NCBI GenBank assembly: GCA_944320295.1
Contig: CALUGY010000078.1
Span: 24,557 to 88,556, forward strand
From: an uncultured Bacteroides sp.
Lineage (GTDB): Bacteria; Bacteroidota; Bacteroidia; Bacteroidales; Bacteroidaceae
Length of the DNA stretch: 64,000 nt
Reading direction: 5' to 3'
Under the pieces are notes generated by a model. It was given only the letters and a program-made list of their open reading frames with translations. It searched no databases and was not told where the DNA came from. A program made the position numbers and the translations under genes. Of this stretch, positions 1 to 10,342 are shown piece by piece (within the stretch, counting starts at the first letter, position 1; every line of letters begins with the position of its first letter).

Positions 1-912
<912 letters not shown>

Positions 913-919
913 TAACGAA

Positions 920-1165
920 ATGGCCGATTTGCGTTTGAATATAGTATCTCCTGAGAAACTGTTTTTTGACGGAGAGGCGGAAAGCGTTACTTTGCCGGGA
1001 GTGCAGGGTGCGTTTACTATCTTGCCCCAACATGCACCTATCGTATCCTCGTTGGGAGAAGGTGTGGTGAAATATGTGGCAGATGGCGAATTGCACGAGA
1101 TTCCCGCCAAAAGTGGATTTGTCGAGATGAGCGATGGGAACGTGACGGTCTGTGTGGAAGAATAA
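920..1165 (+). CDS. atpC: F1Fo ATP synthase subunit epsilon
   Basis: 81-residue epsilon subunit of the central stalk. It keeps the N-terminal beta-sandwich (LRLNIVSPEKLFFDG, then GVQGAFTILPQHAPIVSSLG) but is much shorter than the roughly 135-residue E. coli protein, so the C-terminal two-helix hairpin is missing. Short epsilon subunits are common in Bacteroidetes; loss of the hairpin removes the domain that inhibits ATP hydrolysis in other bacteria (family knowledge). The start at 920 follows atpD by seven bases and begins MADLRLNI; an in-frame upstream start at 875 would run into atpD. Confidence 0.95.
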   Translation: MADLRLNIVSPEKLFFDGEAESVTLPGVQGAFTILPQHAPIVSSLGEGVVKYVADGELHEIPAKSGFVEMSDGNVTVCVEE

Positions 1166-1184
1166 ACAAAGCTCGCTTGGCGGT

Positions 1185-1607
1185 ATGGGAATGAGTAAAA
1201 CAAAGCGCAACTTTTTGTGGCAATCCACATTGTTGATTGTGTTGGTGGGAGTAGGAGGAGCTTGGCTTTTTTTCTCATTCTGTCCTCAACATTACTTTCG
1301 CGGCTATCCGTTGATACCGGTCTACTTTTGGCTTGGGGGGATTTTGCAGATAAATATCGTGGAGCGTTGTAGGCGGCGGATGCCGGAACACATGCTGCAA
1401 GTATATTTGTTGTTGAGAGTGCTGCGTACGGTGGTATCTGTATTCCTTGCTTTGATTTATTGTATACTGGTACGTGAGGAGGCAAAGGCATTCCTGCTTA
1501 CGTTTATTGCGAACTATTTGATTTATTTGAGCTACGATACATGGTTCTTCTTTACTGCTGAAGGGAATCGTGATATAAGGAAAAAGAAAGATGAACTTAT
1601 TGCGTAA
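1185..1607 (+). CDS. Small membrane protein of the ATP synthase operon (AtpI-like position)
   Basis: About 140 residues with four predicted membrane helices (near residues 12-32, 40-55, 73-95 and 97-115) and a charged C-terminal tail (RDIRKKKDELIA). It sits between atpC and atpB, the place where AtpI-type proteins, thought to help assemble the c ring, are usually encoded. Primary sequence alone does not prove AtpI homology. Two ATG codons, 1185 and 1191, are both plausible starts. Its 3' end overlaps the start of atpB by 17 bases, which suggests translational coupling. Confidence 0.75.
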   Translation: MGMSKTKRNFLWQSTLLIVLVGVGGAWLFFSFCPQHYFRGYPLIPVYFWLGGILQINIVERCRRRMPEHMLQVYLLLRVLRTVVSVFLALIYCILVREEAKAFLLTFIANYLIYLSYDTWFFFTAEGNRDIRKKKDELIA

Positions 1608-2718
1608 CATATTGTTTTCCATCTTGGTATTGGTGGGCTTTGCTAATGTGGCATATGCTGGAGGTCAAGTGAAGACCGATTCGCAGGAACTTGCCACAGA
1701 ATCGGACGCGGAGGCTGAGACGGTGGACGTGAAGGGGATTGTCTTCGGGCATATAGGAGATTCTTACGAATGGCATGTCACAAGTTTTGGAGATACACAT
1801 GTGACAATCCCTTTGCCTGTGATTCTGTATAGCCGGAATAGTGGCTGGCACGTTTTCCTCTCTTCCCGTTTAGAGGAGAACGGGGGAACTTACGACGGCT
1901 TTTCCTTTGCCCCGGAAGGTTCTCCTTACGAGGGAAAGTTGGTGGAATATGATGAGGAGGGCAATGCCGTCCGTCCTTTTGACATTTCGATAACGAAGAA
2001 CGTGTTGGGCTTGTTGATAAATAGTGCACTATTGCTTGCTATCATATTAGGAGTGGCCCGATGGTATAAGAACCGTCCAGTAGATAGTCGTGCGCCCGGT
2101 GGGTTTGTCGGTTTTATGGAGATGTTTATCATGATGGTAAACGACGACATCATAAAGAATTCCATAGGGCCTAAATACCGCAAGTTCGCACCCTATTTGT
2201 TGACGGTATTTTTCTTTATATTCATCAACAACTTGATGGGCTTGGTTCCTATTTTCCCGGGGGGCGCGAATGTGACGGGCAACATCGCGATAACCATGGT
2301 GTTGGCTCTTTGTACGTTCTTCGCGGTAAACCTGTTCGGAACAAAAACATATTGGAAAGATATTTTTTGGCCGGATGTGCCTTGGTGGTTGAAGGTGCCT
2401 GTCCCCATGATGCCTTTCATCGAATTTCTTGGTATTTTGACTAAACCGTTCGCTTTGATGATTCGTCTCTTTGCCAATATGCTGGCGGGACACATGGCGA
2501 TGCTGGTATTGACGTGTTTGATATTTATTTCGGCAAGTATGGGAGTGGTGTTGAACACGTCTCTTACCGTGGCTTCGGTGCTCTTCAATATTTTTATGAA
2601 TATGCTTGAATTACTGGTGGCTTTCATACAAGCTTATGTGTTCACCATGCTTTCAGCAGTATTCATCGGCTTGGCTCAAGAAGAACACAAGAAAGAAGTG
2701 CAGGAAGTAAAAGAATAA
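1591..2718 (+). CDS. atpB: F1Fo ATP synthase subunit a
   Basis: 375-residue membrane stator subunit that forms the ion half-channels. An N-terminal signal-like segment (residues 1-23, ending AYA) and a long polar periplasmic stretch (about 25-135) precede the membrane domain; this extension is typical of Bacteroidetes subunit a. The essential arginine is visible in ALMIRLFANMLAG (R292), with the NNLMGLVPIFPGG motif upstream. The gene starts inside the preceding small membrane-protein gene. Confidence 0.96.
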   Translation: MNLLRNILFSILVLVGFANVAYAGGQVKTDSQELATESDAEAETVDVKGIVFGHIGDSYEWHVTSFGDTHVTIPLPVILYSRNSGWHVFLSSRLEENGGTYDGFSFAPEGSPYEGKLVEYDEEGNAVRPFDISITKNVLGLLINSALLLAIILGVARWYKNRPVDSRAPGGFVGFMEMFIMMVNDDIIKNSIGPKYRKFAPYLLTVFFFIFINNLMGLVPIFPGGANVTGNIAITMVLALCTFFAVNLFGTKTYWKDIFWPDVPWWLKVPVPMMPFIEFLGILTKPFALMIRLFANMLAGHMAMLVLTCLIFISASMGVVLNTSLTVASVLFNIFMNMLELLVAFIQAYVFTMLSAVFIGLAQEEHKKEVQEVKE

Positions 2719-2738
2719 ATAGAAAGTTATAATTTTAA

Positions 2739-3011
<273 letters not shown>

Positions 3012-3168
3012 AGCGAGCCTGTTTTTGCCGTATAGACAGGCTGGTAGCCGGATGAATATCCGCTTTTTTGTGATAGAGTCTCTTTAAAAGAGGATATCCT
3101 TATCCGGTTGCCATGCTCTCGGCATGTAAATTGTAGTAAAATGAGTAGAAACAAAACAATGTAACGTT
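3012..3168 (+). promoter_or_regulatory. Intercistronic hairpins between atpE and atpF
   Basis: This 157-bp spacer contains a 7-bp stem (AGCCTGT at 3016-3022 with ACAGGCT at 3036-3042), then a short stem CGGAT/ATCCG (3049-3062) followed at once by six T residues (3064-3069), resembling a weak terminator. A third small hairpin (CTCTTT/AAAGAG) follows. No open frame or TAnnTTTG promoter is apparent. A leaky terminator or RNA-stabilising structure here could lower expression of the downstream genes relative to the c subunit, which is needed in many copies; that is inference. Confidence 0.5.
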
Positions 3169-3675
3169 ATGTCATTGCTATTACCAGATAGTGGCCTTGT
3201 CTTCTGGATGTTGCTTACGTTTGGGATCGTCTTTTTCGTGCTGGCCAAATATGGTTTTCCGGTTATTATCAAAATGGTGGAGAACCGGAAAAGCTATATA
3301 GACCAGTCGATGGACGTAGCTCGTGAGGCAAATGCTAAAATTGCGAAACTGAAAGAAGATAGTGAGGCCTTGATAGCATCGGCCAATAAAGAACAGGGAC
3401 GCATTTTGCATGAAGCCATGCAGGAGCGTGATAAGATAATTGGAGACGCACGCAAGCAGGCCGAAGATGTTGCCCGGAAAGAACTGGCTGAAGTAAGGAT
3501 GCAGATTCAGCAAGAAAAGGAAGAAGCAATTCGAGACATACGTCGGCAAGTGGCAATATTGTCAGTCGATATTGCTGAGAAAGTGATTCGGAAAAATCTG
3601 GATGACGAAAACGAACAGATGGAAATGATAGACCGCATGTTGGACGAGATGTTGCCTGCAGCCAAGAAGAATTGA
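3169..3675 (+). CDS. atpF: F1Fo ATP synthase subunit b
   Basis: 168-residue peripheral-stalk subunit: one N-terminal membrane helix (residues 8-30, [21 protein letters not shown]) followed by a long charged amphipathic coiled coil that dimerises and binds delta. Length and layout match the family. The start at 3169 gives [15 protein letters not shown], the usual Bacteroidetes form. atpH follows after 48 bases. Confidence 0.96.
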   Translation: MSLLLPDSGLVFWMLLTFGIVFFVLAKYGFPVIIKMVENRKSYIDQSMDVAREANAKIAKLKEDSEALIASANKEQGRILHEAMQERDKIIGDARKQAEDVARKELAEVRMQIQQEKEEAIRDIRRQVAILSVDIAEKVIRKNLDDENEQMEMIDRMLDEMLPAAKKN

Positions 3676-3723
3676 TACATGCTCGTCTTTGGACGTGGGC
3701 ATTTAAAATAGTATAGGTGAAAA

Positions 3724-4284
3724 ATGGATATAGGAATTATTTCTACGCGCTATGCAAGGGCATTGCTCGATTATGCCGATAGCAAAGGAAGTGCTGATGT
3801 CGTGTATGAGGAGTTCTGTGTGCTTTCACGCAGTTTTTGCAAGCATCCAGAGTTGCGTGTCGCTCTTGAGAATCCGGTATTGTCTTCCGATGAGAAGCTT
3901 TCTTTGATTTGTACGGCCGCTGTAGGCGATGGAAGTCCGGATGATACATTTATTCATTTTATGAAGTTGTTGTTAAAGCATCGCCGGGAGAAGTTCCTCC
4001 AATATATCGCCCTCACGTTTCAAAGTTTGTATCGTAAAAGCCGGCATGTAGGAGTTGCCAAACTTACAACTGCTGTGCCTGTAAGTAAAGAAATGAGCGA
4101 ACGTATACGTAATAGTGCTTCTTCTTTGTTGCATGCTCGGATGGAACTGCTTACAGAGGTCGACCCGTCTATTGAGGGCGGTTTTATTTTCGACATCAAT
4201 GATTATCGCCTGGACGCTAGCATAGCAACCCAGCTAAAGAAAGTCAAACAGCAGTTTATTGATAAGAATAGAAGGATTGTATAA
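3724..4284 (+). CDS. atpH: F1Fo ATP synthase subunit delta
   Basis: 186-residue delta subunit (OSCP family) connecting F1 to the b-subunit stalk. The N-terminal helical domain begins ISTRYARALLDYADSKG, the family's conserved opening, and the C-terminal signature is IEGGFIFDINDYRLDASIATQLKKV. It lies 15 bases before atpA in the standard atpF-atpH-atpA order. Confidence 0.96.
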   Translation: MDIGIISTRYARALLDYADSKGSADVVYEEFCVLSRSFCKHPELRVALENPVLSSDEKLSLICTAAVGDGSPDDTFIHFMKLLLKHRREKFLQYIALTFQSLYRKSRHVGVAKLTTAVPVSKEMSERIRNSASSLLHARMELLTEVDPSIEGGFIFDINDYRLDASIATQLKKVKQQFIDKNRRIV

Positions 4285-4299
4285 TAAAACAGTAAGAAT

Positions 4300-5886
4300 A
4301 TGTTGTCTGATAATATAAAGGTAAGCGAGGTTTCCGATGTCCTTCGTAAGCAGTTGGAAGGCATAGACACACGAGTGACGTTGGACGAAGTAGGAACCGT
4401 GCTTCAGGTAAGTGATGGTGTGGCTCGTATCTACGGATTGCATAATGCCGAGGCCAATGAATTGTTAGAGTTTGAGAATGGCATCAAAGCTATTGTGATG
4501 AATCTTGAAGAAGATAATGTCGGTGCCGTGTTGCTGGGACCTACAGACAAAATAAAAGAGGGATTTACCGTCAAGCGTACAAAGCATATCGCTTCTATCA
4601 TGGTGGGCGAAAACATGTTAGGGCGTGTAATCGATCCATTAGGCGTACCTCTTGATGGCAAAGGTGTGATAGGAGGAGAATTGTGCGAGATGCCGTTGGA
4701 GCGGAAAGCCCCCGGAGTCATATTCCGTCAGCCTGTGAACCAACCTTTGCAGACTGGCTTGAAGGCTGTGGATGCAATGATCCCTATCGGGCGTGGGCAA
4801 CGCGAATTGATTATCGGTGACAGGCAAACTGGAAAGACGGCCATCGCCATAGACACTATTATAAACCAGCGTGCCAACTATGAAGCTGGTGATCCCGTTT
4901 ATTGTATTTATGTGGCTATTGGCCAGAAAGGCTCTACGGTGGCCAGCATAGTGAACACATTGAAGCAGCATGGGGCAATGGATTATACCATTGTTGTTGC
5001 TGCGACGGCTGGTGACCCGGCTGCGTTGCAGTATTATGCACCTTTTGCCGGAGCGGCCATTGGTGAATATTTCCGAGACACGGGTCGCCACGCGCTGGTG
5101 GTGTACGATGACTTGTCGAAGCAGGCTGTGGCCTATCGCGAGGTGTCATTGATTTTGCGCCGCCCCTCGGGACGTGAAGCTTATCCGGGAGACATATTCT
5201 ACTTGCATTCTCGCTTATTGGAGCGTGCGGCCAAGATTATCAATCAGCAGGAAGTCGCTGCCCAGATGAATGACTTGCCGGACAGCTTGAAAGGAAAGGT
5301 GAAGGGAGGTGGTTCTTTGACTGCATTGCCTATCATTGAGACGCAGGCAGGTGATGTTTCCGCTTATATTCCCACAAACGTGATATCCATTACAGACGGA
5401 CAGATATTTTTGGATACGAACCTGTTCAATCAAGGTAACCGTCCTGCTATTGATGTCGGCATTTCCGTGAGCCGTGTGGGAGGTAATGCGCAAATCAAGG
5501 CCATGAAGAAGGTTGCTGGAACCTTAAAGATTGATCAGGCCCAGTATCGGGAACTGGAAGCTTTTTCTAAATTTAGCGGTGATATGGATGCTGTTACGGC
5601 ATTTACCATAGATAAGGGGCGGAAGAATACCCGTTTGTTGGTGCAACCTCAATATGCGCCGATGCCGGTGGAAAAACAAGTTGCCATCCTTTATTGCGGT
5701 ACGCATGGCTTGCTGAAAGATGTGCCTTTGGAGGAAGTAAGCGAGTTTGAGCGTAATTTCCTCGACTATCTGGAAATGAATTGTCGCAAAGAGGTGCTCG
5801 ATGAGTTGAAGAAAGGCATCATAAGCGACGATGTTTGCAAGAAGATAGAAGAGGTTGCCGCAATGGTTGCAAAACAATTCAATTAA
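4300..5886 (+). CDS. atpA: F1Fo ATP synthase subunit alpha
   Basis: Full-length 528-residue alpha subunit carrying the non-catalytic nucleotide sites and donating the arginine finger. The P-loop is GDRQTGKT (173-180). The conserved [17 protein letters not shown] segment carries the arginine finger, and [18 protein letters not shown] precedes it. The start gives [19 protein letters not shown], typical of the N-terminal helix. It is followed 15 bases later by atpG. Confidence 0.98.
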   Translation: MLSDNIKVSEVSDVLRKQLEGIDTRVTLDEVGTVLQVSDGVARIYGLHNAEANELLEFENGIKAIVMNLEEDNVGAVLLGPTDKIKEGFTVKRTKHIASIMVGENMLGRVIDPLGVPLDGKGVIGGELCEMPLERKAPGVIFRQPVNQPLQTGLKAVDAMIPIGRGQRELIIGDRQTGKTAIAIDTIINQRANYEAGDPVYCIYVAIGQKGSTVASIVNTLKQHGAMDYTIVVAATAGDPAALQYYAPFAGAAIGEYFRDTGRHALVVYDDLSKQAVAYREVSLILRRPSGREAYPGDIFYLHSRLLERAAKIINQQEVAAQMNDLPDSLKGKVKGGGSLTALPIIETQAGDVSAYIPTNVISITDGQIFLDTNLFNQGNRPAIDVGISVSRVGGNAQIKAMKKVAGTLKIDQAQYRELEAFSKFSGDMDAVTAFTIDKGRKNTRLLVQPQYAPMPVEKQVAILYCGTHGLLKDVPLEEVSEFERNFLDYLEMNCRKEVLDELKKGIISDDVCKKIEEVAAMVAKQFN

Positions 5887-5901
5887 AAGAGGAGATGTGA
5901 C

Positions 5902-6792
5902 ATGGCTTCACTAAAGGAGGTTAAGAACAGAATCAGTTCTGTAAAAAGCACGCGTCAGATTACATCGGCCATGAAGATGGTGGCATCGGCCAAGTTGCAT
6001 AAAGCGCAGGGGCTGGTGGAGAACATGTTGCCCTATCATCGCAAGTTGAACGAGATACTGGCAAATCTTCTTAGTACGGACGTTACGTTTAACTCGCCAT
6101 ATATGGAAGTGAGGCCGGTATCACGTGTGGCCATCGTGGCGTTTTCATCGAACACTTCGTTGTGCGGTGCCTACAACTCGAATGTCATCAAGATGCTTGA
6201 CAAGGTCTTGGGCGAGTATCAATCCTTGGGACGCGATAACATATTGCTCTATCCGGTAGGGAAGAAAATAGAAGAGGCTGTCGCAAAGAGGGGCTACAAT
6301 GCCCAAGGCAGTTTTGTGGCCATGGCCGATAAACCTACCTATGCCGCGGCTTATGATTTGGCAAGCGAACTGATGAAACGCTTTGCCGGGCAACAGATAG
6401 ACCGTGTGGAGCTGATTTACCACCATTTCAAGTCTGCGGGGTCGCAGGTGTTGGTGCGTGAGGATTATCTTCCCATCGACTTGAAGAAGCTTGCGGATAG
6501 TGCGCCCAAGGTATCGGAGGAGGAGAAAAGCCGCTTCTTGAATAACTATATTGTGGAGCCTTCGGTTTCTGCTTTGTTGCAGGAACTGATACCGAAGGTA
6601 TTGGGCGAGAAGATTTTCACGGTGTTGCTCGACTCGAACACATCCGAACATGCGGCACGTATGCTGGCCATGCAGACTGCGACGGACAACGCCAACGAAC
6701 TGATTCAAGATTTGACGATACAGTATAACAAGACGCGTCAGCAAGCCATTACCAACGAACTGCTCGACATAATAGGCGGCACGTTGAAATGA
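5902..6792 (+). CDS. atpG: F1Fo ATP synthase subunit gamma
   Basis: 296-residue rotor shaft subunit. Both terminal helices that form the coiled coil inside F1 are recognisable: N-terminal SLKEVKNRISSVKSTRQITSAMKMVASAKL and C-terminal ATDNANELIQDLTIQYNKTRQQAITNELLDII. One of the few genes here with a clear Shine-Dalgarno (GAGGAG about 10 bases before the ATG). Last gene of the operon; a strong terminator follows. Confidence 0.97.
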   Translation: MASLKEVKNRISSVKSTRQITSAMKMVASAKLHKAQGLVENMLPYHRKLNEILANLLSTDVTFNSPYMEVRPVSRVAIVAFSSNTSLCGAYNSNVIKMLDKVLGEYQSLGRDNILLYPVGKKIEEAVAKRGYNAQGSFVAMADKPTYAAAYDLASELMKRFAGQQIDRVELIYHHFKSAGSQVLVREDYLPIDLKKLADSAPKVSEEEKSRFLNNYIVEPSVSALLQELIPKVLGEKIFTVLLDSNTSEHAARMLAMQTATDNANELIQDLTIQYNKTRQQAITNELLDIIGGTLK

Positions 6793-6799
6793 ACCTGTC

Positions 6800-6829
6800 A
6801 AGGCGGCCCGGCAACGGGCTGCCTTTTTT
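6800..6829 (+). terminator. Intrinsic terminator of the ATP synthase operon
   Basis: Near-perfect stem AAGGCGGCCCG / CGGGCTGCCTT with a short loop followed by a run of T residues, beginning eight bases after the atpG stop codon. Confidence 0.85.
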
Positions 6830-6886
6830 ATTTATCCGTTGATTTACAGCATGTTGTTTGAGCACCGGTCGGGTGGTTTCCGGAAT

Positions 6887-7084
6887 CCAGTTGGGTAGCC
6901 GGAACCACCCAGTTGGGTAGCCGGAACCAGCCAGTTGGGTAGCCGGAACTACCCAGTTGGGTAGCTTTAACTACCCAATTAGGTAGCAGTGACTACCCAA
7001 CTGGGTGGCAGGAGCTGCCCAACTGGACTCCTTTTACCCCCGTTTGGGGCATCCCGGCCGCCCGCGCGGATTTCCCAAGATACC
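6887..7084. repeat. Nine-unit 22-bp tandem array, TACCCA/TGGGTA type
   Basis: Nine consecutive 22-bp units in exact phase start at 6887, 6909, 6931, 6953, 6975, 6997, 7019, 7041 and 7063. The first six share the dyad CTACCCA-nn-TGGGTAG, with variation mostly in the spacer (GCCGGAAC, GCTTTAAC, GCAGTGAC). Units 7-9 drift; unit 9 (CGCGCGGATTTCCC...) closely matches units of the array at 61302-61521. The array ends 36 bp before the -7 element of the helicase gene. No coding potential is apparent. Confidence 0.85.
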
Positions 7085-7120
7085 CGCCACATTCATGCGG
7101 CAGGATTCGGGGAGAATGCG

Positions 7121-7129
7121 TACATTTGC
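7121..7129 (+). promoter_or_regulatory. -7 element for the helicase gene
   Basis: TACATTTGC matches the Bacteroides primary sigma -7 consensus TAnnTTTGc. The ATG at 7136 follows only seven bases later, so the transcript would have almost no leader. Confidence 0.6.
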
Positions 7130-7135
7130 GGCATT

Positions 7136-9343
7136 ATGGAAAATGCAAACCACACGGAACAGAACCCCGAACTGGAACTGGCATGGCGGCTGGTGGAGCG
7201 CACCGGCACGAACCTGTTCCTTACGGGAAAAGCCGGCACGGGGAAGACCACCTTCCTGCGCCGATTGCAGTCGCGCCTGCCCAAGCGCATGATTGTCCTT
7301 GCCCCCACAGGCATTGCCGCCATCAACGCGGGGGGTGTCACCATCCATTCGTTCTTCCAGCTGCCTTTTGCGCCCTATGTGCCGGAAAGCTCTTTCGCGG
7401 CAGGAGGCAATTCTTCGTACCGCTTCCGCTTCGGGAAGAACAAGATAAACATCATGCGGAGCGTGGACTTGCTGGTGATAGACGAGATAAGCATGGTGAG
7501 GGCCGACCTGCTGGACGCCGTGGATGCCGTGCTCAGGCGATACCGCTCACGCAATGCGCCCTTTGGCGGCGTGCAGCTCCTGCTGATAGGCGACTTGCAG
7601 CAACTGGCCCCGGTGGCGAAGGACGAAGAGTGGGCCATGCTCTCACGCTACTACGACACACCCTACTTCTTTTCCAGCCATGCCCTGCAAGAAACGGACT
7701 ATTGCACCGTGGAGTTGCAGACCGTATACCGTCAGAGCGACGGCCGCTTCCTCTCCCTGCTCAATGCCATACGCGAGAACCGCTGCGACCCCCATATGTT
7801 GGAACTTCTTAATGCCCGCTACAAACCCGGCTTCATCCCCTCGCGGGAAGACGGATACATACGCCTCGTGACGCACAATGCGCAGGCGCAGGCCATCAAC
7901 GGGCGGGAGCTGGACAAACTGCCGGGCACACCGCACACCTTTCATGCCACCATCGAAGGGAAGTTCCCAGAATATTCCTACCCCACAGACAACGAGCTGA
8001 CGCTGAAGAAGGGGGCGCAGGTGATGTTCGTGAAGAACGACACGAGCGGCGAGCACCGCTACTACAACGGCATGATAGGGGAGGTGTCCGCCTTGTCGGA
8101 TACATATGTGGAGGTCTGCCCCCAAGGCTCGGACACGCCCATCGTGTTGCAGCCGGAGGAGTGGAGCAACGCCCGCTACGTGCTCGACGAGGAAAGCAAG
8201 GAAATCACCGAGGAGGTGGAGGGCGTGTTCCGGCAATACCCCCTGAAACTGGCGTGGGCCATCACCGTGCACAAAAGCCAGGGCCTGACCTTCGGCCGTG
8301 CCATCATCGACGTGAGTGCCTCCTTTGCCCACGGGCAGGCCTATGTGGCGTTGAGCCGTTGCCGCACGTTGGAGGGCTTGGTGCTGAGCGAGCGCATTCC
8401 CGCCTCGGCCATCATCAACGACGAAGCGGTGGATGGTTTCACACGCGAGGCACGGGCTGCCACGCCGGACGGGGCGCGGGTGGCCGAGATGGAGCGGGAA
8501 TATTTCTTGCGCGTTCTCTCCGAGCTGTTCGATTTCCAGCCGCTTTATGCGCAGATGAACGCCTTCACCCGTATTGTCGATGAGCATCTGTACAAGCTCT
8601 ATCCCAAACAGTTGGCTATTTATAAGGAAAGCATCGTCCGTTTCAAGGAGAAGGTGCTGGACGTGTCGCGGAAATTCGCCGGGCAATACACGCGCCTGGT
8701 TTCCCAGAGCACCGATTACCGCCATGACGCCCTGTTGCAAGAGCGTGTCTCGGCAGCGGCACACTATTTCCTGGCGGAGTTGAATCCCTTGTACCAGGCC
8801 ATGATGGCCAAAGCGCCGGAGGCTGATAACAAACAGGTGTCCAAGCGGCTGACGGCAGCACATGACGAGCTGAGGGATACGTTCCGCCTCAAGACCGGTT
8901 TGCTGGAATTTGTGGAGAAGGACGGCTTCCGTTTGGCAGCTTTCCTCAAGCAGAAGGCGATATTGTCGATTGGGGACACGGACATGTCCGCCCGTGGGCG
9001 CGAAGACCGCCGGCGCAGGGGGCAGAAAGGCAGGTTGCAGGATGATAACATGTCGGGCGGCAGCTCCCATCCCGCTGGCGGGGAACCGGACACCGATGTG
9101 CCGCATCCCGTGCTATTGTCGCGCTTGGTGGAGTGGCGGCGCAAGGAAGCTGCCCGCATGGGATTGCCGGCCTACACCATAGTCCACCAAAAAGCACTTA
9201 TGAGCATCTGCCACCAACTGCCCACTACGCGTGCCGAACTGCTCCTTGTGCCTGGCATTGGGAAGGCAAAGGCCGGAAAATATGGCAACGCGCTGCTCGA
9301 CATCATCAAGGATTATTTGAAAAACAGCCGGCAAGGGGATTGA
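7136..9343 (+). CDS. PIF1/RecD-like superfamily 1 helicase with C-terminal HRDC domain
   Basis: 735-residue DNA helicase. Walker A GKAGTGKTT (31-39), Walker B LLVIDEISM (112-120), and the UvrD/PIF1 C-terminal motif AWAITVHKSQGLTFGRAIIDVS with AYVALSRCRTLEGLVLS. The last roughly 75 residues (VEWRRKEAARMGLPAYTIVHQKAL... LVPGIGKAKAGKYG) are an HRDC nucleic-acid-binding domain. The family probably resolves DNA structures in replication or repair; the substrate is not evident. The ATG at 7136 was chosen because it follows a promoter element and starts MENANHTEQ; an in-frame upstream start at 6989 would be translated from the repeat array. Confidence 0.9.
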   Translation: MENANHTEQNPELELAWRLVERTGTNLFLTGKAGTGKTTFLRRLQSRLPKRMIVLAPTGIAAINAGGVTIHSFFQLPFAPYVPESSFAAGGNSSYRFRFGKNKINIMRSVDLLVIDEISMVRADLLDAVDAVLRRYRSRNAPFGGVQLLLIGDLQQLAPVAKDEEWAMLSRYYDTPYFFSSHALQETDYCTVELQTVYRQSDGRFLSLLNAIRENRCDPHMLELLNARYKPGFIPSREDGYIRLVTHNAQAQAINGRELDKLPGTPHTFHATIEGKFPEYSYPTDNELTLKKGAQVMFVKNDTSGEHRYYNGMIGEVSALSDTYVEVCPQGSDTPIVLQPEEWSNARYVLDEESKEITEEVEGVFRQYPLKLAWAITVHKSQGLTFGRAIIDVSASFAHGQAYVALSRCRTLEGLVLSERIPASAIINDEAVDGFTREARAATPDGARVAEMEREYFLRVLSELFDFQPLYAQMNAFTRIVDEHLYKLYPKQLAIYKESIVRFKEKVLDVSRKFAGQYTRLVSQSTDYRHDALLQERVSAAAHYFLAELNPLYQAMMAKAPEADNKQVSKRLTAAHDELRDTFRLKTGLLEFVEKDGFRLAAFLKQKAILSIGDTDMSARGREDRRRRGQKGRLQDDNMSGGSSHPAGGEPDTDVPHPVLLSRLVEWRRKEAARMGLPAYTIVHQKALMSICHQLPTTRAELLLVPGIGKAKAGKYGNALLDIIKDYLKNSRQGD

Positions 9344-9372
9344 TTCCTCTTTCCGGACCCCCTCCGTGCGGC

Positions 9373-9951
9373 TTAGTAGAAGGGCGATTGGCAGCCCCGC
9401 TCCACTTGGATGCGGATGCCGAACGAGCCGTCTTGCGACTTCAGCTCGAACGCGCCCTTGAAGTTGTTCCGCTCCCAAGGCAGAGCCGACGGGTTGGGCA
9501 CTTTCCATCCGTCTTTGTCATATTGTCCGTACGTGTTCAGCCGCCAGCCGTTGCGCAGTTTGAAGCTGCCCATCTGCAAGTTGTCGCGCACATCGCCCGG
9601 CCAATAACCGGCCATGCCATATGGGCTGCCGTACCACCACCCGTGGCCGCTGAACAGGCCGCTCAGTCCTGACGAGTAGGTCACGTCGGGGTTGAGGCGG
9701 AAGATGGCGCTGTAGTCCTTGCTCGCGTCATAGAGTTCCACCTTTCCCGGCAGTACCACGCGTTGCGGCATCAGGTTACGCATGTCCAACAGGAAACCGC
9801 CGAAGCTCTTCACTCCTTCGGGCTGCAGCCAAGGCTTGTCGTCGCCCTGGGCCGCAGCATCTACGTGCAGCGTGTCCGCACTCATGGCTTCTTGGGCGCA
9901 GAGCCGCAACGAGGCCACCAGCAGCGTGATGAGAAGTAATGTATATTTCAT
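9373..9951 (-). CDS. Small exported protein of unknown function
   Basis: 192 residues starting MKYTLLLITLLVASLRLCAQ, a clear signal peptide, then a mature domain of about 170 residues rich in Gly, Trp and Tyr (SGLFSGHGWWYGSPYGMAGYWPGD). I do not recognise the family; the composition and the final phenylalanine-tyrosine would suit an outer-membrane or surface-associated protein. The start at 9951 is chosen because it opens the signal peptide. Convergent with the helicase gene, 29 bp apart. Confidence 0.65.
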   Translation of the reverse strand: MKYTLLLITLLVASLRLCAQEAMSADTLHVDAAAQGDDKPWLQPEGVKSFGGFLLDMRNLMPQRVVLPGKVELYDASKDYSAIFRLNPDVTYSSGLSGLFSGHGWWYGSPYGMAGYWPGDVRDNLQMGSFKLRNGWRLNTYGQYDKDGWKVPNPSALPWERNNFKGAFELKSQDGSFGIRIQVERGCQSPFY

Positions 9952-9974
9952 TGGGAAATCTCCTTGTTTCGTGC

Positions 9975-9983
9975 TCAAAGATA
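9975..9983 (-). promoter_or_regulatory. -7 element for the small exported protein gene
   Basis: Reverse strand reads TATCTTTGA, one base from TAnnTTTGc, 24 bases before the start codon. Confidence 0.5.
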
Positions 9984-10184
9984 GCGATTTCTCTTCTAAC
10001 GTAGTGTGTTTTCCCGGTTATTTTTCAGCGGCGGTCTTTCGGCTTTTAAGACTCCCTCCTTCCTGTGCCAATCCCGGATGAGGCCGTTTCCGGATTCGTT
10101 CCCGCAAAGCGGAATATCACCTTCTGTAAGGATGAGTGTAAGGTGTTGGTATACAACATGGTTCCTTGCAATGTATCATGCCGT

Positions 10185-10272
10185 TGCTCCGAACATGTTC
10201 CGCCCTTGCTCCGAACGCGTTGCGGCCGTGCTTCGAGTGTGTTGCGTCCGCGCTCCGAACATGTTGCGCCCG
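10185..10272. repeat. 22-bp dyad array A1 (four units)
   Basis: Four in-phase 22-bp units start at 10185, 10207, 10229 and 10251. Cores at unit positions 8-15 are AACATGTT, AACGCGTT, AGTGTGTT and AACATGTT; arms resemble GCTCCG on the left and GCGNCC on the right. The conserved flank (on the reverse strand GATAAAAGCC... then GGGCGCAAC) lies at the right-hand side, about 10273-10300. The 391-bp region 9952-10342 between divergent genes otherwise holds only the two promoters. Confidence 0.85.
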
Positions 10273-10322
10273 AACCTCGGCTTTTATCGCGGTGTCTGTG
10301 CAGTTGCAGCCCGTTTTTTTCG

Positions 10323-10331
10323 TACCTTTGC
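10323..10331 (+). promoter_or_regulatory. -7 element for the ABC ATPase / MATE operon
   Basis: TACCTTTGC, a full match to TAnnTTTGc, lies 11 bases before the ATG at 10343 and 50 bp after repeat array A1. Confidence 0.6.
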
Positions 10332-10342
10332 GTGTCCGAACA

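Noticed and set aside
6887-7084. Enterobacterial REP/BIME-type element
   Set aside because: Exact 22-bp phase over nine units, no GTAG-tetranucleotide-headed hairpin pair and no RAYT transposase nearby.
7643-9106. Long reverse-strand open frame (487 codons) opposite the helicase gene
   Set aside because: It mirrors codon bias in a high-G+C gene; the forward frame has complete helicase and HRDC motifs.
9113-9508. Extra gene between the helicase and the exported protein
   Set aside because: Overlaps both real genes; no motif or promoter.
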